Positions 39,831-49,900 of a stretch of DNA of 64,000 bases are shown piece after piece; the stretch's first letter is position 1, and each line of letters starts with the position of its first letter. The notes below the pieces were generated by a model that worked only from the letters and a program-made list of their open reading frames with translations, was not told where the DNA came from and did not search any database. The position numbers were made by a program, and so were the translations under genes. This DNA is from Streptomyces sp. NBC_01276 (GTDB taxonomy: Bacteria > Actinomycetota > Actinomycetes > Streptomycetales > Streptomycetaceae): assembly GCF_041435355.1 (NCBI RefSeq), contig NZ_CP108442.1:7500501-7564500 (forward strand). The letters run 5' to 3'.

Positions 39831-42800
39831 TCAGCGGCCGCGCACCGTGTCCAGGATCCACTGCTGGATCGTCGCCGTGAGTTCGGCGTCCCGGTTCCTC
39901 CAGCGCGCGATCTCGGCGGGATCGGTGTAGTAGTTCGAGGCGTGCTCCCAGGCGGACCAACCGCGTGCGCCCTTCGAGGAGTTCGCGGAGGCGTCCATGA
40001 GGACGAGGTTGTCCTTGCGGACCGCCAGCCGCTCGCGCTCCAGGGCCTTGAGCTTGGTGAACCCGTCCATCTGCGCCATGCGGTCCAGCGAGACGACGTG
40101 GTCCACGGCCAGTTTCCCCGACGGTGACCGCAGCGTCCCGACCCGGTCGGCCGTCCCCGACGCCGCGACCTCGGCCCGTTCGGGGGATCCTTCGAAGGCC
40201 GCCCGCATGCGTTTGACCGGGCTGACCCGTGCCTTCTCGGCGAGCGCCTCGGCCGCCAGTACGTCCTGCCGCGCCCGGGAGATGAGCCCCCGCTTCACCC
40301 AGGTCCTGACGCTGCCGTCGCGTTCGACGATGTCGTCGAACCCCTTGAAGCTGTCGTCCAGCTCCTTGATCCGCTCGGTGTCGCGCGCCCCGGACGGCGT
40401 CTTGGGGCCGGCCCTCCGCTCGGCCAGCAACTCCTCCCGGGTCTGGTGCCGCGACCGGAGGTCTTCCCAGGCCTTGACCAGGGCCTTCTCCGCCTGGTCC
40501 TGCTCCTGCGTCGGCGGATGCCAGGCCCGCATGTCCGCGATGATCGACTCGAACTCGCTCGCACCACCCGCCTTCCGCGCGGCGGCCGACCGGTCGACGA
40601 ACTCCAGCAGGGTGGCCTCGTCCATGCGGCGCGCCCTGCCGGCCGCGACGATCTCCTTCACCTCCGTGAACGCGGCCTCCAGCTCGACCCTGGCGGCGCC
40701 GGACAGCTTGGTCACGTCGCCCAGGAGGTCGATGAGCTGCTTCTCCCTGCGGAGCTTCGTGAACGTGTTCGCGCCCAGCCGGACGAGGTGGAAGAGGCCC
40801 CTCCTGAGCAGCCGGGGCTCGGGGACGCCGAGGAAGGCCATCGGGCTCGCATGGAGCTCGCCGACCACCTGGTCCAGGCCCCGCGCGGCCGCCGCCCGGG
40901 TCTTCAGGGCCTCCTTCACCGCCCGGTCGAGCCCCTCGGCCTCCTCGATCCTCGCGACGAGCGTCCGGTAACGGGCCGCCGCCGACTCCGCGTCCGACGC
41001 CGCCGCGAGCTCGCGCAGCGGGCCCTCCAAGGCGGAGAGCGCCTTCGCCGACGCCTTGAAGAGCACGACGGCCGAGACCCCCAGGTCGACCGCGGCCGCG
41101 GCCACGGCGACCCCGACCCACAGCAGCGAGGGCTCGTCCTCGATGAACGACAGCCGGTAGTCCGCCGACTGGACCCGGTACTCCTCCAGCGCCTGCCCGG
41201 CCTGGTAGGCGCTCAGGGTCGTGGTGCCGAGCAGCGCGACCGCCGCCACCCAGCCGCCGACCGGGACGAGGGCCGCGAGGACGAGGGCGAGGACCCCGAG
41301 GACCGCGGCCGTGAACACGTGGGACCGGCGGACCTCCTCGACGTGGTCGTCCACGATCCACCCGTACACGGTGGCGCCGTCCGCACCCAGACCCTCCTTC
41401 GTCGCCCGCACCAGGTCGGGCAGGCTGTAGACGCGCTCGGGATCCGCCGTGAACTCGCGCCGGGCCCCGGCCGTGTCCGCGAGCCGGGCGTCGACGACCC
41501 CGAGGAGGTGGTCCCGCGCGCCCGCCTCGTCGAGGCCGGACAGTTTCTCCAGGTCGGTGGCCCGGCCGAGTTTCGCCGGGTCGAGCAGGGGGTCGCCACC
41601 GCCCGCGGACAGCACCGCCCGCTCCGCCGAGTCCCGCAGCGAAAGGGCCTCCCGCTGGTACCCGCCCGCCCGCGCGGCGGCCCGGTTCCGTTCGAAGGAG
41701 GACTCCGGGTCGGCCCCGGCCCGGATGCTTCGTGCCGTCGACTCCGCCCGCGCGGCCCGCTCGTAGAGTCCGCGGGCGCCCGACGCCGCGATGCCGGAGA
41801 CCAGGGAGGCCACGTATCCGGGCGCCCGCAGCCGGCCCCGCTCCACGTACAGCAGGTGGTCGTAGTGATCGAGGACGTCGAGGGCGGCCTCCACCGCACG
41901 GGTGCGGAACCGCAGCCGGTAGACGGCCATCGCGTCGAGGAAGGCCTGCTCGCCCTCGAACCCGTGCCGGGCCAGGGACTCGCCGAACCGGGCGGCGGCC
42001 TCCGTCGCCCTGCGCTCCAGACCCGGCTGGTAGGCGACGTAGGGTCCGCCCCGGACGGCATCCCGCCGCGTGCTGTCCCGCTCCCGCCACAGCCGGTAGA
42101 GGTCCTCGCAGCCGAACAGGGCGGAGGCCGCCTCCTCGGTGCGCCCCGCGTCCGCCTCGCGCAGCCGCTCCCGGTCCTCGAACCGGCCGATGCCCGCGTC
42201 GAGTTCGTCCCAGTCGTCCGTCGAACCGTTCACCCGGTCCAGATAGGCGGCGCGCTGCGCCGGGGTGAGGGCGGTCAGCCTGCGGGCGAGGCGCAGGGCC
42301 TTCTCGTAGTCCTCGGGGACCAGGGTCCGGTCGCCCGCGAAGAGGATCCGCCGGACGTCCTCGGGCAGCGCCTGGAGCTCACGCAGCAGGGCGTGTTCGT
42401 AGGTCACGTCCGCGCGGGCCCCGAGCCAGTGGGCGCGCAGCACGGCGTCCTCGGGGCCGCTGCCGAGCTTCGTTCCCGTGGGCAGGCCGCTGCGCTGCCA
42501 GAACCGGGCGTCCGCCTCCGCGTTGATCCGGTCCTGCTCCTCCTGGGGCAGCCGGTCCAGGGCGGCCTGGGTGGAGTCGTTGACGGTCAGCCAGATCTTG
42601 CCGTTCAGGACGTCGTCGGCACCCGCCGCCAGGCCGCCCGGCTTCTCCCAGTGCCACCAGGGCAGCCGCCGGTCGACCTCCCCCTCGTCCGTCGTCTGGT
42701 AGTACTGGCGGATGAACTGGCGCAGCAGCTCCGCCGGGTTCATCTCCCGCGTCACGATCAACTCGTACGGCCGCCCGCCGCCCCGCGCCCTCCTGGCCGG

Positions 42801-43301
42801 GGGCGCCGTCGCCGGGGGCAGCGGCTTGCGGTGGATCCTGCCCGCGCCCTCGCCCCGCGCCTGCTGGGCCACGTGGGCCAGCTCGTGGGCCAGCAGTCGC
42901 CGCCCCGCGTCCGAACCTGGCCGTGCCCCGTCCCCGAGGACGATGTGGCCGCCGACCGTGTAGGCCCGCGCACCCAGGGCGGCGGCCGACGCGGCGGCTC
43001 CCGGCCCGGTGTGCACCCGGACCCGGGACAGGTCCCAGCCCAGCCGGGGCTCCATCGCCGCCCGCGTCGCCGCGTCCAGGGGCGCCCCGGCGTCCCCCGT
43101 CGGGGAGGCCGCCGGGAGGGGGCGCGGCAGCGGGCGCACGGCCCCCGGCGCCAGGGACGCGTACCGCTCGGCGAACCGGTCGGCCTCCGCCTCCAGCCGT
43201 TCGTCGGGCTCCGGCGCCCGGGGATCCACCGCCCGCCGCACCGACCGCCGCTCGGGCCGGGCGGGCCCGGAGGGGACGGCGGGCACCTCGCGCGCGGCCA
43301 C
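39831..43301 (-). CDS. DUF4157 protein with C-terminal HNH-like nuclease: probable CIS toxin cargo
   Basis: The 1156-residue protein starts at a GTG 3 bp after the DUF6519 gene. The N-terminal DUF4157 domain (about 72-150) holds the zincin-like motif HELAH (139-143). DUF4157 is a known marker of toxins loaded by extracellular contractile injection systems. A long helical middle and a hydrophobic stretch (HVFTAAVLGVLALVLAALVP) come next. The last 90 residues begin DHVVSLDRM (1067), continue to DNLVLMDASANSSKG (1097-1111) and end in WILDTVRGR. That is the D-H ... N ... N-S-S-K-G pattern of HNH/endonuclease-VII-like toxin tips. No immunity gene is evident next door. It is probably carried inside or on the particle. 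Confidence 0.82.
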   Translation of the reverse strand: MAAREVPAVPSGPARPERRSVRRAVDPRAPEPDERLEAEADRFAERYASLAPGAVRPLPRPLPAASPTGDAGAPLDAATRAAMEPRLGWDLSRVRVHTGPGAAASAAALGARAYTVGGHIVLGDGARPGSDAGRRLLAHELAHVAQQARGEGAGRIHRKPLPPATAPPARRARGGGRPYELIVTREMNPAELLRQFIRQYYQTTDEGEVDRRLPWWHWEKPGGLAAGADDVLNGKIWLTVNDSTQAALDRLPQEEQDRINAEADARFWQRSGLPTGTKLGSGPEDAVLRAHWLGARADVTYEHALLRELQALPEDVRRILFAGDRTLVPEDYEKALRLARRLTALTPAQRAAYLDRVNGSTDDWDELDAGIGRFEDRERLREADAGRTEEAASALFGCEDLYRLWRERDSTRRDAVRGGPYVAYQPGLERRATEAAARFGESLARHGFEGEQAFLDAMAVYRLRFRTRAVEAALDVLDHYDHLLYVERGRLRAPGYVASLVSGIAASGARGLYERAARAESTARSIRAGADPESSFERNRAAARAGGYQREALSLRDSAERAVLSAGGGDPLLDPAKLGRATDLEKLSGLDEAGARDHLLGVVDARLADTAGARREFTADPERVYSLPDLVRATKEGLGADGATVYGWIVDDHVEEVRRSHVFTAAVLGVLALVLAALVPVGGWVAAVALLGTTTLSAYQAGQALEEYRVQSADYRLSFIEDEPSLLWVGVAVAAAAVDLGVSAVVLFKASAKALSALEGPLRELAAASDAESAAARYRTLVARIEEAEGLDRAVKEALKTRAAAARGLDQVVGELHASPMAFLGVPEPRLLRRGLFHLVRLGANTFTKLRREKQLIDLLGDVTKLSGAARVELEAAFTEVKEIVAAGRARRMDEATLLEFVDRSAAARKAGGASEFESIIADMRAWHPPTQEQDQAEKALVKAWEDLRSRHQTREELLAERRAGPKTPSGARDTERIKELDDSFKGFDDIVERDGSVRTWVKRGLISRARQDVLAAEALAEKARVSPVKRMRAAFEGSPERAEVAASGTADRVGTLRSPSGKLAVDHVVSLDRMAQMDGFTKLKALERERLAVRKDNLVLMDASANSSKGARGWSAWEHASNYYTDPAEIARWRNRDAELTATIQQWILDTVRGR

Positions 43302-43304
43302 CGC

Positions 43305-44789
43305 TCACCCCGCCGGGGGGAACAGCGGGGAGAACACGGGCACCAGGGGTACGGGGTCGCCCTCCCCGGCGGGCAGGTACGCCAGCGGGGCGTACCGGTA
43401 GACCACGCCGTGCGGCTCGACGGCCGCCGGCCCGTCCTCGGCCTGCGGCCACAGCACGTCACAGGGGACCGTGCGGGCCGGAACCAGCCAGTGGTCGCCC
43501 CGCCGGAAGCGCCCCGCCGTCCGCTGCCCGTCCGGCCCCCGATCCGCGTCCGGGCCCGCCTCCGTCGGCCGCCGCGGGGCGTCGAAACGTACCTCCACGC
43601 CGTCCTCCAGGGCGATCCACGTGTCCAGGACCACGGGCAGGGCGTCCTCGCCCCGCGGCGGCCGGTGGTCCCAGCGCCGCAGGTACGGGTGCAGTTCCGG
43701 ATCCCCGCCGACCTGCGGGGGCGGCTGCCCCCCGGGCGGGCCCGCGTTGGGGTCGGCGTCGAGGGTGAGGGTGCGGCCGGGCACGTCGACCGCGACGATC
43801 CGGTGGACGCGCTGCGGCGGGCCGCCCGGCACCTCGTCCGCGGCGTGCACCGCCGCGGCGTCGTCGACGAGCTCGACCAGGTCGCCGACGTCCACCCCCA
43901 GCCGGTGGTCGCGCCCCCAGCCCTCCACCGTCACCACCGGCCCCGCCACCGAGGTCACCGGCAGGGCCACCGAGGCGTTCTCACGGGACCAGACGAACGT
44001 GGCCACCGGCTCCGCGGCGCGGCCGGCGCCCCGCCCCCGGCGGGTCCGCACCACCGGCCGCGCCGGGTCCGCGCCGGGGAGCAGGCCCGCCCCCGAGGTG
44101 TGGACCTGCACCCGGTACAGCTGGTTCTCCGGCCCCCGGAACCGGGCCCGGGGCACGACGGCGCACGGGTCGGACGGCCCCGCCGGCTCGTACCGGGCCC
44201 GCGCCGCCAGCCGGCCGGCCGGCCGGTACAGCCCGTCCAGCCAGGACCGGAACCATGCGGGAGCCTCGGCGGCCCCCGGATCCGGATCCTCCGCCCCGAA
44301 GCCGTGCAGCACCACCTGCCAGACGACCCTGGCCCGCGCCGCGGTGTCCGGACCGGCGCCGCCCAGCGCGATCTCGCGGATCGCCGGGTCCTGGATCACG
44401 GTGACCTCCCGCTCCCAGGCCCGGAGGTAGACCAGCGCCGGACCCGCCGGGACGGGGGCCGTCTCGGGGTCGACGTGGCCGTCGGGCTGGGTCAGGTACG
44501 TGGTCGGGACGTCGTTCTCGACGAGCAGGCCGTCCACGTACAGCCGCCCGGCGCCGATCGCGAGGTCGCGGTCCGGGTCCTGCGGGATCCGGGCCACCGA
44601 GAACCCGGGCGCGCCCCGGGGCACGGCCGCCGGCCCGAGCACGTCGGCGACGACGGTGCGCAGGTAGTGCAGCAGCACGGCGGTCTGCTCGTTCGCGTCG
44701 GCGTCCAGGGTGACCCGCCCCTGTTGGTGGACGATCCGCGAGTAGTGCTTCGACGGGTCGAACGAGACGCGCGAGATGTCGACGGACAA
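43305..44789 (-). CDS. DUF6519-type CIS-associated protein
   Basis: The 494-residue protein starts at a TTG (44789) behind GAGGAGG. The N-terminus SRVSFDPSKHYSRIVHQQG followed by RVTLDADANEQ is the hallmark of DUF6519 proteins, found at the end of phage-tail-like operons. The middle and C-terminus are beta-rich, with several short VEGWGRDHRLGVDVGDLVEL-like repeats that suggest a fibre or adhesin-like structure. It precedes the cargo gene and follows a tail protein, so it probably forms part of the distal baseplate or fibre. Confidence 0.78.
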   Translation of the reverse strand: MSVDISRVSFDPSKHYSRIVHQQGRVTLDADANEQTAVLLHYLRTVVADVLGPAAVPRGAPGFSVARIPQDPDRDLAIGAGRLYVDGLLVENDVPTTYLTQPDGHVDPETAPVPAGPALVYLRAWEREVTVIQDPAIREIALGGAGPDTAARARVVWQVVLHGFGAEDPDPGAAEAPAWFRSWLDGLYRPAGRLAARARYEPAGPSDPCAVVPRARFRGPENQLYRVQVHTSGAGLLPGADPARPVVRTRRGRGAGRAAEPVATFVWSRENASVALPVTSVAGPVVTVEGWGRDHRLGVDVGDLVELVDDAAAVHAADEVPGGPPQRVHRIVAVDVPGRTLTLDADPNAGPPGGQPPPQVGGDPELHPYLRRWDHRPPRGEDALPVVLDTWIALEDGVEVRFDAPRRPTEAGPDADRGPDGQRTAGRFRRGDHWLVPARTVPCDVLWPQAEDGPAAVEPHGVVYRYAPLAYLPAGEGDPVPLVPVFSPLFPPAG

Positions 44790-44813
44790 GATGTGCCTCC
44801 TCGGGGACGGAAC

Positions 44814-46964
44814 TCAGGTGACGAACAGGACGCCGCTCGACGTCCCGGCCGGCGTGTACTCCGCCAGCCGCCTGCGCAGCCCGTCCTCGCGTTGGGGCTG
44901 GAACAGGCCGTGGAACGCGCCGAGTTCGGAGCCGTCCTCGGCGCCGCGGCGGATCTCGGGCGGGCAGGCCGCGGAGAGCTGCGCGTAGCCGGGCGTCCCG
45001 TAGGCCGTGCTCGTGAACCGGGGGACGACGCGGGCCGGGTCCCCGGAGGCGGCCGGCTCGCAGTGGAAGGGCGCGGGCGTGCGGGAGCCCGGCGCGAGGT
45101 AGCTGAACCGGACGCAGCCCCGGTCGCGGACCGCGACGTGCGCCACGCCGTCCAGCAGGGAGTCCTCCACGACCCCGACCGCGTGGGTGCGCACCGTCCC
45201 GATGACCGTGGTCGCCCGCGCCGACAGTTCGGCGTACGCGCACCCGCCGTCCGGTCCGCCGAACGCGGGCAGCGCCGTCGACGTGGCGTCGAGGACCGAG
45301 TCGCGCAAGAAGACCCGGTTCGGCGCGGCGCACTCCCCGTCCGCCTCCACCAGGACGGCCCCCGTGACGCTGTCGCGGACCTCCACGCACGCCGGGGTGC
45401 GCACGAGCTCCAGGCTGGGCTCACCGGGATGCTCGCAGCCGCAGCCCCGGTCGAGCGACCAGCCCGGCACGAGCGTGCAGTGGCTGATCTCCACCCGGCC
45501 CACGGGCCCCTGGACGCGGACGCCGCGGCCGGTCACCAGCAGCCCGGCGAGCCGCAGCGAGGGCAGCGGTCCCTCCCCCCGGCCCGTCCCGGTGAACCGC
45601 AGCGCGTCCGGGCGGTCGGCGTGCCAGTCCAGCAGCCGCAGCACCGGCCGGCTGCCGGGCGCCGCCCGCACCGTGAGCCGGTCGCCCAGGTCCAGCCGGA
45701 TCTCGGTCCGCTGCCGGAACGCCACCGACCCCACGAGCTCGATGACCGCCTCGCGGCGCGCCGGGTCGGCCCGCTTGTCCTCGTACCACCGGGCGACGGC
45801 CTCCGCGGGCCGCTCGAACTCCTCACCGGGCCCGACCCGGTAGCGGGCCGCCCCGGGCCCGCAGGGCGCCACGGGCAGCGGGTACTCGCCACCGCCCATG
45901 GGCGCCGAGAAGGCGTGGTGGTAGCTCACCCGCAGCCCCGCCTCGGGCGCCGTGCGCGGCGCGAAGGCGATCCGCCCGAGCACCGGGTCCACGGCGACCT
46001 CCCCCCGGCGCGGCGCCCGGCCCCCGGGCGACGGCTCCCAGTGCGACAGGTCCGCCGCGACGATCGCCGACAGCGGCACCGGCGTGCCGTCCCCGCTCCA
46101 CACGCACAGGCTCTTGCCCGGCCCGTAGTACCGGGCCGTGTGCTCCTCGAACGCCCGCCGCCGGATGAAGGCGGGGACGTTCGTCTCGTCCGCGATGTGC
46201 GTCGGCGCCGGCTCGGTCACGGGAAGCGTCACCAGCGGGGTGTCGTTGCCGAGGACGCTGAAGGTGTAGTGGCCGCGGTCGCGGTCGACGCAGTACGCCG
46301 GTGACCGGGTCAGGGAGTGGGCGCCCAGGCGCCACACGAACAGCCCGACGCCCGCGACGCCCTCGTGCCCCGGACCGTGCGCCGACTCGACCCCGCGGAC
46401 GTCCGCCGTGTGCGCGAGCCGGTCGAACGGCCCGTCCACCAGGTCGAGTTCACCGCCGCACCGCAGGTCCGCCAGGCGTCCGGAGCGCAGCCGCTCCCCG
46501 ATGTCCGGCCCGTAGGACGCGTCCCGGCGCACGGGCTGGTCGAAGGCGAGCAGCGTACGGAACTCCACCGCGCGCGCCGGCCAGTCGGCCACGTCGCGCG
46601 CCAGGTCCTCCAGCACGGCGAGGGTGCCCTTGCGCCGCCGGTTCGCCAGGGTGCGGGCGACGTCGCGACGGGGCGCCACCGCGGCCGCGAGCAGGGCCGC
46701 GGCCCCGTCCCCGCGGGCGAGCGCCGCCTCGTGTCCGGGCAGGGCCTCGTAGCCGACCAGCGCCCCGATGTAGGGCAGCACCCAGTCCTGGCAGGTCTCC
46801 ACGAACCAGTCGGCGTACTGCCGGCGCACCGACTCCCGCACGAGGACGCGCTGTTCCTCCAGCACCTCCAGCAGCGCCCGCAGCGGCATCCCCTCCTCGG
46901 CGTCCCGGCGCCGGTAGAGGGCCGGCAGCAGCTCGTACAGGGTCCGCTCCGCACCGGTCGTCAC
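44814..46964 (-). CDS. Phage tail-like (gpI/baseplate wedge) protein
   Basis: The 716-residue protein has an N-terminal tail-protein domain (LYELLPALYRRRDAEEG, QYADWFVETCQDWVLPYIG) found in CIS baseplate wedge proteins. The remainder is beta-helix-like (VRVQGPVGRVEISHCTLVPG, VFLRDSVLDATSTALP), resembling right-handed parallel beta-helix repeats of tailspikes. The GTG start overlaps the upstream baseplate stop by 4 bp. It probably links the baseplate to a receptor-binding or shell element. Confidence 0.8.
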   Translation of the reverse strand: MTTGAERTLYELLPALYRRRDAEEGMPLRALLEVLEEQRVLVRESVRRQYADWFVETCQDWVLPYIGALVGYEALPGHEAALARGDGAAALLAAAVAPRRDVARTLANRRRKGTLAVLEDLARDVADWPARAVEFRTLLAFDQPVRRDASYGPDIGERLRSGRLADLRCGGELDLVDGPFDRLAHTADVRGVESAHGPGHEGVAGVGLFVWRLGAHSLTRSPAYCVDRDRGHYTFSVLGNDTPLVTLPVTEPAPTHIADETNVPAFIRRRAFEEHTARYYGPGKSLCVWSGDGTPVPLSAIVAADLSHWEPSPGGRAPRRGEVAVDPVLGRIAFAPRTAPEAGLRVSYHHAFSAPMGGGEYPLPVAPCGPGAARYRVGPGEEFERPAEAVARWYEDKRADPARREAVIELVGSVAFRQRTEIRLDLGDRLTVRAAPGSRPVLRLLDWHADRPDALRFTGTGRGEGPLPSLRLAGLLVTGRGVRVQGPVGRVEISHCTLVPGWSLDRGCGCEHPGEPSLELVRTPACVEVRDSVTGAVLVEADGECAAPNRVFLRDSVLDATSTALPAFGGPDGGCAYAELSARATTVIGTVRTHAVGVVEDSLLDGVAHVAVRDRGCVRFSYLAPGSRTPAPFHCEPAASGDPARVVPRFTSTAYGTPGYAQLSAACPPEIRRGAEDGSELGAFHGLFQPQREDGLRRRLAEYTPAGTSSGVLFVT

Positions 46965-49900
46965 GGCAGCCTCCGCAGGATCAGGGTCTGGGGCAGGTCG
47001 GGGGTCATCACGGCCAGCTGGGCCGGGCGCACGGACACGGAGACGACCAGGCGCCGCCCCGGCTCCAGGGCCGGCGAACGCAGGCCCGGGTTGAGGGCCA
47101 CCAGCTCCTCCACCCGCAGGCCGTGGCGCACGGCGACCGACGTCAGGGTGTCGGCGGCCCCGGTCGGGTCGTCGCCGACCACGTGCACCCGGGGTTCGGC
47201 CCGGGCCGGCAGCGCGTCCACCGTCGCCGCCGCGCCCCGCAGACCGGAGACGAGGTCGACGAGGGCCAGCGGATCGGCCGCCGAGCCGATCCCGGCGAAC
47301 ACGTCCACGTCGAGGTGGCCGACCCCCGGCACGGCCTGCGCCGCGGCCAGGACGCGGCTGAGCCGGGCCGGTTCGGCCAGATCGCGCGCGGCGAAGCCGA
47401 GCACGCCGAGGACGGCGGCCCGCACCGCCGGTTCGACGGTCTCGAAGGAGTGGTCCGGCAGCACCTTCACACCCGCCGACAGGACCAGCAGCACCAGCTC
47501 CCGGACGTCGACCCGCACCGGGACGTGCGGATCCCCGAAGTCTTCGAGCGCGGCCGACAGTCCGGCCGTCAGCGGGTCCGAGGCGGTGACGGGCACGTCG
47601 CCGGCGGCGGCGACCGTGACGTGGACGATGTCGCGCCGGCCGTCGAACAGCCGGGCGGCCACCGCCCTGCCGATCCCGGCGCGGGCCCGCGCGAAGTCGG
47701 CGTAGTCCCGTACCGACAGCAGCCGGTCCAGGGCCCGGGTGCGCAGCGGGATCACGGCGCGCAGGTCGCGCGGCCCGTCGGCGTCCGCGCCGCCCGTGGA
47801 GGCGAGCGGATTGGTCACGGCGCCCACCCCGAGCGGACGGCTCACGGCCTGGGTGATCCGGCCGGGGGGCAGGTTGCCGTCCGGTCCCGCGCCGACCCGG
47901 TAGACGGCGGTGACGTTCTCCACCCCGCTGCGCAGCCGGGCGCCGTGGACGCCGTCACCGAACGCCACCGTGGCGGTGCCGGCCCCCGGGTCCCGGTCGA
48001 GCGCGTAGGCCGGGTCGGTCGGCCCGAGGAGCGAGAGGTCCTCGGTCAGGGGGCGGCGGACGCCGTCCACCCGTACCGTCAGGGCCGGTTCGGCGCCGTC
48101 GGGCGTGGCGGCCGGCAGGTACGTCAGCGGCGCGGCGGCCGTCACCCCGCGCAGCGCGAACGACTGCCCGCCCCGGGAGGCGTCCCCGCTGCCGAGGACC
48201 TCCGACCGGGTCTCGCCCTGCGTGGCGGGCACCACGTTGCCGTACACGGTCACGGTGGACCGCCGGTAGGTGTAGGTGAGCGGCGCCGCCAGGAGGAGCT
48301 CGGTGCGCACGGTGTCCCCGCCGGCGGCGGGGTCGACGCTCTGACGGACGGAGGCCAGCATGACCGGCTCGCTGCCGGGGACACCGGTGGTCCCCGGGAC
48401 GTCGGTCCGCTCGCCGGAGACGACCAGCCGGCGGCCGGGCAGCAGCCCGGGGCAGACCCCGGCGAGCTCGATCCGGACACCCGCGACGTCCTCGGTGACC
48501 GGGTCGTCGGCCAGGACGAGGTCCTCGCCCGCCGCCCAGACGGTGATGTCCCCGTACGGAACGCCGCCCCCCGCGTCCGGCGCCCCGTGCCACGGGCCGT
48601 CCACGGTGAGCCGGGTGACGGGCACGAAGACCGGCGGCGCGGCCGCCGCGACGGGGAAGGGCAGCCGCAGCTGGGTGACGTCCAGGACCCGGACCACGTG
48701 GCTCTCGGGCGCCGGGCGGGCCTGCTCGGCGAGCACCAGGGAGCCCGGCAGCACCCCGTCGAAGTGGCCCTCCAGGTAGAGGTACTCGCTCCCGGCGGGC
48801 GCCTCAGCGCCCTGCGGGTCCAGGCGCGGATCCACCGGCCGGGCCTTGACGCGCGGCACCTGCACGCCCGCGTTCTCCCGGGGCGGGGCGATCCGCTGCG
48901 TGGCCCAGGCCCGGTGGACCGCGCCGGCCAGCCGGGGATCGGCCGCCGCGAGCAGCCCGGGTACCGAGTCGGAGCGCGGGTCCCACGCCTCGCACGGGTC
49001 GGTGTCCAGGTCCCGGCCCGCCGTCGGGGGCCGGGGCGGGGTGCGGCGCAGGGCCGGGAGCACCGCGGCGGTGGCGACGAGCGCCGTCGCCCGGTCGCAG
49101 TCCGGGGAACCGCAGCCGTCCCCGTACCGGGCTCCGTCGCCGTCCCGGTCGTCGCCGTCGTCCTCGCCGTCCCCGTTCCCGTTCCCGTTCCCGTTCCCGT
49201 TCCCGTCCGTGTCCGTGCGCCGTTCACCGGGCGTGCAGGGGCAGGCCAGCGCGTGCGCGAGCGCCCTCAGGTACTCGACCTCCGGCAGGCTGCGCCGGTG
49301 TTCGGCGGCCACGGCCGACAGCGCGGCCCGCAGGGCCCGTACCGCCTCGGCCACCTCCCCGGCGAGCCACCCGGCCAACGCCGCGTTCCCCCGGGCCCCG
49401 GTGAAGGCCACGCCCTCCGCGAGCAGCCGGGCGGCGTCCGCGACCCTCCCGTACGCGTGGCTCGCGGCGCCCCCGTCCGGGGCCAGCCGCTCCAGCGCCG
49501 CCGCGACCGATGCCCGCAGGACCGTCGCGGCCGGCACCCGGGGTCCGCTGCCGGCCACGGCCAGCAGTGCCTCCCGGGCCGCCTCCGCCGGGTCGGCGGG
49601 GGAGTCGGGGACGAGGTCGACGGCGGTGAGCGCGGCCGGGTGGTCGGCGGTCGCGCCCGCCACCACCCGGACGACCGGATCGTGGGCCGAACCGAACAGC
49701 AGCAGCAGCCGGTCACCGGGCCGCAGCCCCAGCGCGGACCCGGTGAAGGTGAGCCGCTCCAGCCCGCGCGCCGTACCGGCCCGGAGCCGGGGCGGAGCCG
49801 TCGTCCGCACCGGGAGGGTGTTCCAGGCGGCATCGGCCGTGAGCTCCTCGGCCGTCTCGAAGGTCTGCGGCAACCCCCCTGGCGCGGGCACGCTCTTGGC

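Noticed and set aside
40446..46304. A 1952-codon open frame on the plus strand opposite the CIS genes
   Set aside because: It is antisense to clear CIS genes, its translation is low-complexity R/G/P/V, and it has no family motif; high-GC third positions on the opposite strand create it.
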